64,000 nt of DNA from Sulfuritalea sp. Its GTDB lineage: Bacteria; Pseudomonadota; Gammaproteobacteria; Burkholderiales; Rhodocyclaceae. Shown here piece after piece: positions 41,069 to 49,616 of this stretch. The DNA lies in contig JADJVS010000001.1 of NCBI GenBank assembly GCA_016710465.1, positions 1-64,000 on the forward strand, given 5' to 3'. Below the pieces are notes generated by a model. That model was given only the letters and a program-made list of their open reading frames with translations, was not told where the DNA came from and did no database searches. The number at the start of each line of letters is the position of its first letter. Within the stretch, counting starts at the first letter, position 1. Both the position numbers and the translations under genes were made by a program.

Positions 41069-41989
41069 CTAACCGCGATTGCCGCCCGACATCATTTTCC
41101 ATCCCGGCTTGGCCGCCGGACCGGACGGACCGCGCCCGCGCACGGGCAGATGATCCACGGCCAAACCCTGCGTATATGCCGCTCGCCTAACCAGGGTGTA
41201 TTTCATCACCCAACCGCTTGCGGCAACCAGCAAACCGGCCAGCAGCACCATCAGGGAGCGCCCCGGCAGGCCGACCAGCGCAGCGACCAGCACCACGGCC
41301 GGCAGACCGTGCCCGATGGTCTGGAAGCGCGGGCCGAAGGCATCGAGCACTTTCAGGGCCGCCAGGGGCGCGCCGCTCCGGGTCAGGCCGGCGAGGTAAC
41401 GTCGCCAGCACCAGACGCGCACGGTCAGCAGGACCAGCAGCAGCACCAGCAGTTTCGTGTCCGGCCCTGCGCCGGCCAGTGCCGCGACACTTGCGGCAAA
41501 TCCTGCCCCCTCTGCTAGGCCCGTGGACACCATCAACGGCACACTGGCTGGGTGACGCCATGCCGGGATGCCCTTGTTCGCCGCCAGGATACGGGCCTGG
41601 CTGTAGAGGAAGGCGGCGCCGCAGGCGCCGGCGACCAGGGTCAGCACCACGGAAGCGGTGATGATCGCCAGTGCGCCTGTCGCAAATACGACCAGTGCAA
41701 CCACGGCCTCCCGCGTCATCCAGGAGGTGGCGAAGTGGCGATAGACGTTCATCGCGCGCCAGGGCCTGCCGATCTCGAACCAGACGCAGGTCAGGCCGCA
41801 GCCGATCAGCGCCAGGCCCATCAGCAAGGCGGCACGCGTCGCGAAGGCGTCGAGGCCGGCAAAGGCCGCCACCAGCAACAGGCCACCGCCGGCGCCGCCA
41901 CAGATGAAGTTGGCGGCGGCGCGCCAGTCCCAGTTGCGCTGCTGCTTGGGCGCGGCGAGTTCGACCGCGCGGGGGTTGAAGGGCTTCAT
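41069..41989 (-). CDS. padD: PadD, membrane subunit of phenylacetyl-CoA:acceptor oxidoreductase
   Basis: The 306-residue protein from ATG 41989 has about eight membrane helices. It resembles the NrfD/PsrC/DMSO reductase anchor family, which oxidises or reduces quinone. It probably hands electrons from PadBC to the quinone pool, and its start overlaps the padC stop by four bases. An arginine-rich loop near residues 193-205 (WCWRRYLAGL) faces the membrane surface. Confidence 0.87.
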   Translation of the reverse strand: MKPFNPRAVELAAPKQQRNWDWRAAANFICGGAGGGLLLVAAFAGLDAFATRAALLMGLALIGCGLTCVWFEIGRPWRAMNVYRHFATSWMTREAVVALVVFATGALAIITASVVLTLVAGACGAAFLYSQARILAANKGIPAWRHPASVPLMVSTGLAEGAGFAASVAALAGAGPDTKLLVLLLVLLTVRVWCWRRYLAGLTRSGAPLAALKVLDAFGPRFQTIGHGLPAVVLVAALVGLPGRSLMVLLAGLLVAASGWVMKYTLVRRAAYTQGLAVDHLPVRGRGPSGPAAKPGWKMMSGGNRG

Positions 41990-42633
41990 GATTTGTCCCA
42001 CACGTAGTACACGCCAGGCTCGGTGCCGAGTTCCTCGTGCATGCGGAAATACTGGGTTTCCGCCAGCAAGGCATTGACGCCGCTGTTCGGATCGTCGATG
42101 TCGCCAAAGCCCATGGCGCCCGAGATGCAGGAATTGACGCAGGCCGGCGTCACTTCGGGGTCGACGCCGGGGACCAGACCCGTGCGTTCGGCGTGGTCGA
42201 TGCGATCCTTGCAGAAGGTGCATTTCATCGAGACGCCGATACGCGCCGGATCGAAGCGCGCGGCTTCGGCGGCCGTCGGCGTATCGCCGTAAGCGAAACG
42301 CGGTTCATGGACGATGGAGCGCGCGTCGTAGGGACAGGCCATGACGCAGTTGGCGCAGCCGATGCACAAGTCGTAGTCGATGGCGACCAGGCCGTCGGCG
42401 CGCTTGGTGGTGGCCCGCGTCGGGCAGACGCTTTCACAAGGCGGGTCTCCGCAGTGCATGCAGGCCACCGGCAGGAAGGTGCGCCGCACGTCGGGAAACT
42501 CGCCGCTTTCAATATCCAGCACCCGCCGCCACTGGATCCCCGGCGGCGTGGCGTTGGCGCCCTTGCAGGCCGCCGTGCAGGTCTGGCAACCCACGCAGCG
42601 ACGCAGGTCGATGGTCATTACGTAGCGGGTCAT
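41986..42633 (-). CDS. padC: PadC, iron-sulfur subunit of phenylacetyl-CoA:acceptor oxidoreductase
   Basis: This 215-residue DmsB/PsrB-type protein from ATG 42633 has four cluster motifs: CVGCQTCTAACK near residue 13, CMHCGDPPCESVCP near 58, CIGCANCVMACPYDA near 91 and a cysteine set MKCTFCKDRI with ACVNSC further on. It relays electrons from PadB to PadD. It overlaps padB and padD by four bases on either side. Confidence 0.92.
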   Translation of the reverse strand: MTRYVMTIDLRRCVGCQTCTAACKGANATPPGIQWRRVLDIESGEFPDVRRTFLPVACMHCGDPPCESVCPTRATTKRADGLVAIDYDLCIGCANCVMACPYDARSIVHEPRFAYGDTPTAAEAARFDPARIGVSMKCTFCKDRIDHAERTGLVPGVDPEVTPACVNSCISGAMGFGDIDDPNSGVNALLAETQYFRMHEELGTEPGVYYVWDKS

Positions 42634-45392
42634 GCTGCGGCCCTCCCTTCCATGCGTCGTACGGCAACCCGCACGATGTCCGCGCCCGATCCCGTGGCAT
42701 CGGTCAGATCCAGCGACATCGGCGCGATGCTGTTGAGGCTGGGCGCCTCCAGGGTCTTGGCGAAGGGCGTCGCCCAATGGTCGAACTGGCCGATGATGAC
42801 CAGGGTATCGGGGCGTACACCCTGCACCAGCGCCGCCTTGCCATAGGTGGCGCCGATGTGCGAGCGCACTTCGATGCGGTCGCCCTCGGCGATGCCCAGG
42901 CCGGCCGCGGTCTTCGCGTTCATGATCACGCCCGCATGACCGCGCAGGTTCTGCGCCACTTCATGCATGACCTCGATCGCCGCATTGCCACCGGCGTGAT
43001 ACTGCATGCTCTTGGTGGTCAGCAGCCAGAAGGGGAAGTCTTCCGCCTTGGCGCCGGCTTTCTCGAGATTACGGATCCAGCGTCCCGGCACGTCATGCCA
43101 TTCCGGAAGCGCGGCGTATTCGGAAAGCTGTTCGTCCCACCAGTTCATTTTTTTCTCATGCAGGCGGCGGCCCAGTTCGCGGCCGGCGCGCAGCAGGCGC
43201 TCCTGGTAGGGAAGCTCGTAGCGCAGGCCATGCTGCTCCATGGTCGGTGTCAGGTACCACTCCAGCCGCGACATCGGCACTGTGAAAAAGCCGTTCTGCT
43301 CGAACCACTTCAGGTCATGCTCTTCGCGGCCTTCCGACATGGTGCGCGTCGCCGCGCGGCAAACGGCATCCCAGACCTGTTCGGTGGTCGGCGGAGTGGC
43401 GGGATCGAGGCGGAAGTCGTAACCCTCGCCCTTCAGGGGCGAGACGCCGGATATGCCCTTGTTGATCGCCTTGACGTAGGATTCGAGCAGGCCGGTGCGC
43501 ATGGCCAGCTCGGTGGTGATCCAGGTGAAATCGCGCGCCTCGCCCTGGGGTTCGACGGCCTTGGCGCGCAGCACCACGCCCTTGTGGTCCCAGAACTGCT
43601 CCATGTACTTGGTGCCGCCCATGCGGATCATCTGTGTCGACTCGAGGTCGGTGGCCTCGGGCAGCAGCACGTCGGCCATGTAGTTGGTCTCATCGACCGT
43701 GTAGGCGAAGCAGGCCATGAAAGGGAACTTCGCGGCGATCTCGGCCAGGTGGCGCGTGTCCCAGAAGGAGATCGAGGGGTTGGAGCGATACACCAGCCAG
43801 ACCTCGGGCAGGGTCGGCATCGGCATGCTCCAGTCATCCGGGCGCTCGTTCTGGAACATCCAGGCCAGTTGCGTCGGACCCAGGGCCTGGCTCCAGGCGC
43901 CGTTGTGGCCGACGATGGGCACCAGCGTTTGATGCAGGTTGCGCGTCGAGGGGGCAACCTGCCATTCCTCCTTGGTGGTCGGGTTGAAGTACTGGACCAT
44001 GAAGCCATCTTCGCCCGGCGCCACCGAAAGGTGACGGTTGTCGCGCGACTTGTTGAGGCGCACGGTGGTGCCCAGCAGGCCGCCCGGATTTTCCAGCGCA
44101 CCGACCAGCGCCGCGAGCACGGTGCGTGCCCAACAACACTCATAGGCGCCCCAGCCATTGTTCACCGATTTGCCCAGCGTCACCGCGACCGGCCGCAAGG
44201 GCAGGGTCTTGCCGTCGATCTCGATGGTCTCGCCAATGCTGGCGGCCTCAAGGTATTCGTTGGCGATGCGGCGGATGGTTGCCGCCTTGACGTCGCACAC
44301 CGTCTCGGCCCATTCCGGTGTGTACTTCTCGATGTGCCGCGCCAGCATCTCGTAGGCGGTCGCCCCCTCGACGTCGCTGTACTCGCGACGCTCCTTGTCG
44401 GCATCGACCACCACGGCCCTGGCGACACGGTAGCTGCCGGCCACGGCCGGTTTGGCGCCGGGCGTGTCATGCACCACGGCGCCGGCCGTGTTCTCGTCCC
44501 ACACCAGCGGTTTGCCGCTTTGCGGATCGCGCAGATACAGGCCATCCGGCGCCACCAGATAGGGCGAGGCGGTGCGATCGCGGAGGAAGGGGATGTCCAG
44601 CTTTGCAAGCCCGTTCTCACGCACCAGCACATGGATCAGCGCAAACAGGAAGGCCGGATCGGTCTTCGGCCGGATCGGCACCCACTCGGCGGAACAGGCG
44701 CCCGTCGCCGAAAGATGCGGCTCGACCTGCACCCGCTTGTAGCCGCGCACGCGCGCGTCGGCGTGACGGGTCACGGCGCAGGGACCGCCGGTGACATCGA
44801 CGTTGGCGCCCACCGCGATGTTGTATCGACAGTTTGGCGTATCGGCGGCCACGGTAAAGCCGCGATGCCAGAACTCGCCATAGAGATGCTCGGAATGCAC
44901 GCACTTGACGCCCTGACCGGAGCCAAAGCTGAAATCGACCTCGCCCCAGGAGGCCAGGAAGGCCGGGAAGGTGCCCATGTAATTCGACGGCGTGCCGCCG
45001 TGGCCCAGGCTGACGGCGACGCGCGGCAGGCCGGCCTCGTCCACCAGGCCCTTGGCGCGCACCGCCTTGAGCTTTTCGGCGACGATGTCCAGCGCCTCAT
45101 CCCAGGAGATCGGCACGAAGCCGGGATCCTCATTGCGCCCCTTCTTCGGATTGGTGCGCTTCATCGGTGTGCTGATGCGATTCGGGTTGTAGGTCTTCTG
45201 CACCAGGCCATAGGCCTTGACGCAGACCCGCCCCTTGGCCGGATGCACGTTGGCCGCGGCGAAGTTCGGCTCGATCTCGGTGGCGACGCCATCGACGACC
45301 TTGACATTCATCAGGTCGGGGCCGGAGACACAGTTGTAGCAGTAGCTCGGCACGTGCTTCACCGACTTGGACTGGGCAGATTCCATGCTCAT
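42630..45392 (-). CDS. padB: PadB, molybdopterin subunit of phenylacetyl-CoA:acceptor oxidoreductase
   Basis: I chose ATG 45392 (MSMESAQ), giving 920 residues. It is a molybdopterin oxidoreductase of the DMSO-reductase family with an N-terminal CYNCVSGPDLMNVKV region, in place of the usual cluster spacing CxxCxxxC, and CVKAYGLVQKTYNPNRI near 70. The C-terminal MGD-binding domain contains GIAEGDRIEVRSHIG near 855. PadBCD oxidises phenylacetyl-CoA with water and quinone to phenylglyoxylate and free CoA. No twin-arginine signal is seen, so the active site is cytoplasmic. It follows fdhD immediately. Confidence 0.9.
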   Translation of the reverse strand: MSMESAQSKSVKHVPSYCYNCVSGPDLMNVKVVDGVATEIEPNFAAANVHPAKGRVCVKAYGLVQKTYNPNRISTPMKRTNPKKGRNEDPGFVPISWDEALDIVAEKLKAVRAKGLVDEAGLPRVAVSLGHGGTPSNYMGTFPAFLASWGEVDFSFGSGQGVKCVHSEHLYGEFWHRGFTVAADTPNCRYNIAVGANVDVTGGPCAVTRHADARVRGYKRVQVEPHLSATGACSAEWVPIRPKTDPAFLFALIHVLVRENGLAKLDIPFLRDRTASPYLVAPDGLYLRDPQSGKPLVWDENTAGAVVHDTPGAKPAVAGSYRVARAVVVDADKERREYSDVEGATAYEMLARHIEKYTPEWAETVCDVKAATIRRIANEYLEAASIGETIEIDGKTLPLRPVAVTLGKSVNNGWGAYECCWARTVLAALVGALENPGGLLGTTVRLNKSRDNRHLSVAPGEDGFMVQYFNPTTKEEWQVAPSTRNLHQTLVPIVGHNGAWSQALGPTQLAWMFQNERPDDWSMPMPTLPEVWLVYRSNPSISFWDTRHLAEIAAKFPFMACFAYTVDETNYMADVLLPEATDLESTQMIRMGGTKYMEQFWDHKGVVLRAKAVEPQGEARDFTWITTELAMRTGLLESYVKAINKGISGVSPLKGEGYDFRLDPATPPTTEQVWDAVCRAATRTMSEGREEHDLKWFEQNGFFTVPMSRLEWYLTPTMEQHGLRYELPYQERLLRAGRELGRRLHEKKMNWWDEQLSEYAALPEWHDVPGRWIRNLEKAGAKAEDFPFWLLTTKSMQYHAGGNAAIEVMHEVAQNLRGHAGVIMNAKTAAGLGIAEGDRIEVRSHIGATYGKAALVQGVRPDTLVIIGQFDHWATPFAKTLEAPSLNSIAPMSLDLTDATGSGADIVRVAVRRMEGRAAA

Positions 45393-45409
45393 GTTCGTCA
45401 CCAATTTCC

Positions 45410-46225
45410 TCAATGAATCCGTTGCGGATGCGAATACACGCAATGCCGCTCGCCACGGGCGAAGCCGATCAAGGTCACGCCCGACTCGACCGCCACTCGC
45501 ACGGCCATCCCGGTGGGCGCGGAAACGGCGGCGACCACGGCGATGCCGGCTGCCGCCGCTTTCTGCACGATCTCGTAGCTGGCGCGGCTGGTCATCAGCA
45601 CGAAGCCCCCGTCGAAGCGTTGCCCGCGACGGGCCAGCGCGCCGACCATCTTGTCCAGCGCGTTATGGCGACCGACGTCTTCGCGCAGCAGTTCGATGCG
45701 GCCATCCGCTTCGCACCAGGCGGCGGCATGCACCGCGCCGGTGGCCCGAAACAGCGCCTGACTGGCCTGCAGGCCGGAAAGAGCGCGGGCTACCGCGCCC
45801 TCGGCGAGCACCGTTGAAGATTCGACCCGGGCGCTGCGGCGCGCCAGTTGATCCAGGCTTTCGGTGCCGCACAGCCCGCAGCCGGTGCGGCCGGCCAGGC
45901 TGCGCCGATGCCGCTTGAGCGCCTGCGCCCGCTCGGCCGTGATCTGCATCTGGACTTCGATGCCGCTGCCGCCTTCGATGATTTCAAGATCGAGGACTTC
46001 CCCGGCGCGGCCGACGATGCATTCGCTGAGGCTGAAACCAATTGCAAAGTCTTCAAGGTCGGCCGGCGTAGCCAGCATCACGGCATGGGATATCCCGTTG
46101 TAGACCAGAGCCACCGGCACTTCCTCGGCGAGGATCTCGGCGCTGGATACCGCATCGCCGCCCGTGCGCCGACTCGCCGGATAGATGCGGTGCGTCTCCT
46201 GATCCGTGCCAGTTGCGTGATGCAT
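45410..46225 (-). CDS. fdhD: FdhD-family molybdoenzyme sulfurtransferase
   Basis: I chose ATG 46225 because GGAGGAG lies about 10 bases upstream; a GTG at 46255 is possible. The 271-residue protein shows the FdhD motif GRTGCGLCGTESL near residues 110-122, whose CxxC is catalytic, and ELLREDVGRHNALDKM near 180-194. FdhD transfers sulfur from a cysteine desulfurase to the molybdenum cofactor of formate dehydrogenases. It is the first gene of the pad operon, so it most likely sulfurates the PadB cofactor. Its promoter region (46226-46371) is shared with the PaaX-like gene. Confidence 0.88.
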   Translation of the reverse strand: MHHATGTDQETHRIYPASRRTGGDAVSSAEILAEEVPVALVYNGISHAVMLATPADLEDFAIGFSLSECIVGRAGEVLDLEIIEGGSGIEVQMQITAERAQALKRHRRSLAGRTGCGLCGTESLDQLARRSARVESSTVLAEGAVARALSGLQASQALFRATGAVHAAAWCEADGRIELLREDVGRHNALDKMVGALARRGQRFDGGFVLMTSRASYEIVQKAAAAGIAVVAAVSAPTGMAVRVAVESGVTLIGFARGERHCVYSHPQRIH

Positions 46226-46268
46226 TGTGGCCTGCTCCTCCGAAAGGGCTTTCACCCGCTTTTCGTTA

Positions 46269-46310
46269 CGATACAGAACGGTGATTCTAAAAGCAAGCGT
46301 TTTGTATCAT
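46269..46310. promoter_or_regulatory. Pair of GATACA-type candidate PaaX-like operators between fdhD and the PaaX-like gene
   Basis: CGATACAGAACG (46269-46280), which reads CGTTCTGTATCG on the other strand, and GCGTTTTGTATCAT (46297-46310). The shared core is GTTYTGTATC. Both lie in the divergent promoter region. Confidence 0.55.
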
Positions 46311-46371
46311 ATTAGAAGCGCCTAATGCGGCATACTGTATACATTCGCCCCGAACAAGGCGCTCGCCTACA

Positions 46372-47385
46372 ATGCCGCCGGAAGGGCAGAACCCAGCCCC
46401 GAAACCCATGCCCCGCATCGGAAAACAATTGAAAAGCCGACACCTCAGCCAGTGGATCGCCAACTTCCTCGACCGGCATCCGACACGTGCCAATTCCCTG
46501 ATCATCACGGTCTACGGCGATTTCATCGCGCCGCATGGCGGCACGGTCTGGCTCGGCAGCTTCATCCGCCTGATGGAGCCGCTGGGCCTCAACGAGCGCA
46601 TGGTGCGCACCAGCGTCTATCGCCTCTCCCAGGAGAAATGGCTGGTCTCGGAACAGATCGGGCGCCGCAGCTATTACAGCCTCACCACCTCGGGCCGGCG
46701 CCGCTTCGAGCAGGCCTATCGGCGCATCTATTTCGCCCCCCAGGACACCTGGGGCGGAGAATGGCAGTTGGTGCTGATTCCCGGCTCGCTGGCCGGGGCG
46801 CCGCGAGATCAACTGCGCAAGGAACTCGCCTGGGCCGGCTACGGCGCGCTGGCCTCTGGCATTCTGGCCCATCCCTCGGCGGATACCGAAGCCTTGCTGG
46901 ACATCCTTCAGGAAACCGGCGCCCATGACAAGGTGGTCGCCATGCGCGCGGCCAACATCAGCGCGCTGACCAGCAAACCGCTGCAGGAACTGGTCCATGA
47001 ATGCTGGAATCTCGACGTGCTCGCCGCCAAGTACACCGACTTCATCGAATGCTTCCGGCCGGTGCTGCGCACGCTTCGCGCGGCCGGCGATCTCGATCCC
47101 GAACAGTGCTTTCTGGTCCAGACCCTGCTGATGCACGACTTTCGCCGCGCCTTGCTGCATGACCCGCAGTTGCCCGTGCAACTCTTGCCCGTCAATTGGA
47201 GCGGCGGGGTGGCACGGCAGCTTTGCCGCGACATCTATTCCATCACCTGGCCTCATGCCCAACGCCACCTGCTGGCGGTCTGCGAAACCGCGAGCGGTCC
47301 ATTGCCGCCTCCGGCGACGTATTTCCTGGAGCGCTTTGGCGGTCTGGCAGTCGCGGGGGCCAGCCCGGCGCTGGCAACCGCATAG
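46372..47385 (+). CDS. PaaX-family (phenylacetyl-CoA-type) transcriptional regulator
   Basis: This 337-residue protein (ATG 46372; ATG 46408 is an alternative) has a winged-HTH N-terminal region (SLIITVYGDFIAPHGGTVWL near residues 42-61, then LNERMVRTSVYRLSQEKWLV near 75-94) and the PaaX C-terminal domain with WGGEWQLVLIPG near 126. PaaX regulators respond to phenylacetyl-CoA. It is divergent to fdhD-pad and upstream of the acyl-CoA synthetase-like gene. It may control both via the GATACA-type sites. Its ligand is probably phenylacetyl-CoA, an inference from family and context. Confidence 0.85.
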   Translation: MPPEGQNPAPKPMPRIGKQLKSRHLSQWIANFLDRHPTRANSLIITVYGDFIAPHGGTVWLGSFIRLMEPLGLNERMVRTSVYRLSQEKWLVSEQIGRRSYYSLTTSGRRRFEQAYRRIYFAPQDTWGGEWQLVLIPGSLAGAPRDQLRKELAWAGYGALASGILAHPSADTEALLDILQETGAHDKVVAMRAANISALTSKPLQELVHECWNLDVLAAKYTDFIECFRPVLRTLRAAGDLDPEQCFLVQTLLMHDFRRALLHDPQLPVQLLPVNWSGGVARQLCRDIYSITWPHAQRHLLAVCETASGPLPPPATYFLERFGGLAVAGASPALATA

Positions 47386-47386
47386 G

Positions 47387-47400
47387 TTGACCGAGATCAA
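47387..47400 (+). promoter_or_regulatory. FNR-type box upstream of the acyl-CoA synthetase-like gene
   Basis: TTGACCGAGATCAA is an exact TTGAY-N4-RTCAA box. A promoter TTGCGA-N16-TATAGT (47422-47449) would place the box centre about 62 bases upstream of the start, a class I activating position. Confidence 0.6.
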
Positions 47401-47401
47401 A

Positions 47402-47444
47402 TGATACATTTTTGTCAGGTCTTGCGAATCATTTTGTATCTGAT
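47402..47444. promoter_or_regulatory. Two GATACA-type candidate operators over the acyl-CoA synthetase-like promoter
   Basis: TGATACATTTTTG (47402-47414) and ATTTTGTATCTGAT (47431-47444) are inverted relative to one another and the second falls in the promoter spacer, a repression geometry. Confidence 0.5.
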
Positions 47445-47499
47445 ATAGTTCGCCCCTGAGGCAATCCGGCGTTCGCCCGGAACCTCCGGGGAGAACACC

Positions 47500-49590
47500 A
47501 TGAGCAAGACGTCAATCGCCACCAACGGCAATCCTGACCTGGTCCGGCTGGCCACCAGCCTGTTCCGTCAAGCCGCCGCCACCGGCAGGCGGAGTCTCGA
47601 ACCCTTTGAACTTGAATCACTGCTGACCGCGCTGGGCCTTGGCTTTGCGCCTGGCGCCAGCGAGCTGACGGACCTGCGCATCAGCCTCAACCGCACCCGC
47701 GAATTCGGCATGGTGCTGAGCGCCGGTTTGGGCGGGCTCGACGCCGAACTCGACGAAGGCAACTTCCGCCGCGACCGCGCCTCGGTGTATGCCGCGGCGG
47801 AACTGACCGATGCCGACAACTTCCTCGCCCTGTTCAAGCGCACCATTGCCTGGCAGCGAATTGCGGCCCAGGCCGCTCGCGCGGGCAAGATGCCGCCCGA
47901 AGCGGCGCTGCGCGCCTGTTTCGATGGCCTGCTGGCACTGGCCGCCGGTCCATGGGGCGCCGATTCGGATGCACTGCTGCCGCAACATCTGGAACTGAAT
48001 CCGGTATGCGCCACCGACACCATCGCCGTCGGCGCCGCGCGTTGCGAGTTCGCCCCGGCCCCGCCGCGGCGCCTGCCGCGCCCGACAGACAAGATCGCCA
48101 AGCTGATCCACCCGAAGTCGATAGGCATCATCGGCGTCTCCTCGACCAGCATGAACTTCGGCCGCATCATCCTGAAGAACCTGATGGGCAGCGGCTATCC
48201 CAAGGATCAACTGTGCATCATTCGCCCCGGCGAAACCGAGATCGACGGCGTGCGCTGCGTCGAGGGGCTGAAGGCCCTCGACGGCAAGCTTGACCTTCTG
48301 ATCGTCGCGGTGGCCGCCAGCGCGGTATATGAGCTGGTCGACGAGATCATCGAGACCGATGCGGTCGAGTCCGTGATGCTGATTCCCGGCAGCCTGGGCG
48401 AAACGCGCGCCAGCCGCGAGCCCGCCGCCGCGCTCGCCGAACGCATCAATGCCGCGCACGGTAAGCCCGGCGGCGGGCCGATCTTCCTCGGTGCCAACTG
48501 CCTGGGCGTGGTTTCGCATCCGGGCAACTACGATTCCTGGTTCATTCCGCTCGAACGCCTGCCCAAGCCGCCGAAAAAGGCCGAGCGCAATTCGGTGATG
48601 CTCTCCCAGAGCGGCGCCTTCATGATCACCCGCATCAGCCAGAATCCCTGGCTCGACCCGCGTTACATGCTGGCGCTGGGCAACCAGACCGACCTGACCC
48701 ACGGCGACATGCTCGCCTATTTCGCCGAACTGCCGGAGATCGAGACCATCGGCATTTACATCGAGGGCTTCAAGGATGGCGACGGGCTCGACTTTGCCCG
48801 CGCCGTGCGCAAGGCCGTGGCGAAGGGCAAGGACGTGGTGGTGTACAAGTCCGGCAAGACCGCGCCCGGCATGGGCGGCGTGATGGGACATACCGCCTCG
48901 ATCGCCGGCGGCCCGATACTCTTCGAATCCGTGGTGAGGCACGCCGGCGCCATCGTCGCCGAAGATTTCAACGGCTTCGACGACCTGTTCTACGTCGCCG
49001 GCGCACTGCACGGCAAGACGATAAGCGGCAAGCGGCTGGGGGCCATCAGCGGCGCCGGCTTCGAGGCCGTGGGCATGGCCGATTCGATCGAGTCGGACAG
49101 CTTCGCCATGGAAATGGGCGCCCTGGAATCCGGCACGATCACCGCGCTGGAAGACGTCCTCAAGGCCAAGAAGCTCGACGCCCTGGTCGAGGTGCGCAAT
49201 CCGATCGACATCAACCCCGGCGCGGACGACGAGGCCCACCTGCAGATCGTCGAGGCCTTCCTGCGCGACCCGAACATCGACGCCGTGGTGGTCGGCCTCG
49301 ACCCCACCGCGCCCTCGGTGCGCGCCCTGGAGTCGAGCAAGCTGCGCCCCGGCTTCGATATCAATGACCCGAAGAGCACGGTACATCTGATGCCGCCCAT
49401 CGTCGAGCGCAACGCCAAGCCGATCATCGGCATTGTCGATGGCGGCAGCCTCTACGACACAATGTCCGCGCGCCTGATGGACCAGGGCGTCTGCATTTTC
49501 CGCAACTGCGCGCGCGGCACCAGGGCGCTGGTGCGCTACGTCGAAGCCCGCCTCAATGCCGACGCCATCCGTCGGCGCCCGTCGAACTGA
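47500..49590 (+). CDS. NDP-forming acyl-CoA synthetase-like protein with reduced ATP-grasp region
   Basis: The 696-residue protein starts at ATG 47500 with GGGGAG upstream. About residues 65-185 correspond to the C-terminal lobe of ATP-grasp (EFGMVLSAGLGGLDAEL, NPVCATDTIAVGAARCEFA). The CoA-binding domain runs about 200-305 (SIGIIGVSSTSMNFGRI) and the succinyl-CoA ligase-like domain about 360-510 with the catalytic phosphohistidine motif GHTASIAGG near 464. A third domain with GAISGAGFEAVG follows. Only about 45 residues precede the ATP-grasp lobe, so the ATP-binding N-lobe seems missing. It may need a partner, or be a CoA-transfer or regulatory form. It is likely involved in arylacetate activation or CoA recycling; substrate not known. 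Confidence 0.8.
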   Translation: MSKTSIATNGNPDLVRLATSLFRQAAATGRRSLEPFELESLLTALGLGFAPGASELTDLRISLNRTREFGMVLSAGLGGLDAELDEGNFRRDRASVYAAAELTDADNFLALFKRTIAWQRIAAQAARAGKMPPEAALRACFDGLLALAAGPWGADSDALLPQHLELNPVCATDTIAVGAARCEFAPAPPRRLPRPTDKIAKLIHPKSIGIIGVSSTSMNFGRIILKNLMGSGYPKDQLCIIRPGETEIDGVRCVEGLKALDGKLDLLIVAVAASAVYELVDEIIETDAVESVMLIPGSLGETRASREPAAALAERINAAHGKPGGGPIFLGANCLGVVSHPGNYDSWFIPLERLPKPPKKAERNSVMLSQSGAFMITRISQNPWLDPRYMLALGNQTDLTHGDMLAYFAELPEIETIGIYIEGFKDGDGLDFARAVRKAVAKGKDVVVYKSGKTAPGMGGVMGHTASIAGGPILFESVVRHAGAIVAEDFNGFDDLFYVAGALHGKTISGKRLGAISGAGFEAVGMADSIESDSFAMEMGALESGTITALEDVLKAKKLDALVEVRNPIDINPGADDEAHLQIVEAFLRDPNIDAVVVGLDPTAPSVRALESSKLRPGFDINDPKSTVHLMPPIVERNAKPIIGIVDGGSLYDTMSARLMDQGVCIFRNCARGTRALVRYVEARLNADAIRRRPSN

Positions 49591-49616
49591 AACCAACACT
49601 CCAAGGAGGAATCACC

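Noticed and set aside
42777..45416. An 879-residue plus-strand open frame opposite padB
   Set aside because: Antisense of the padB gene, same GC-driven pattern.
47617..49599. A 660-residue minus-strand open frame opposite the synthetase-like gene
   Set aside because: Antisense shadow; the plus-strand protein has intact domains.
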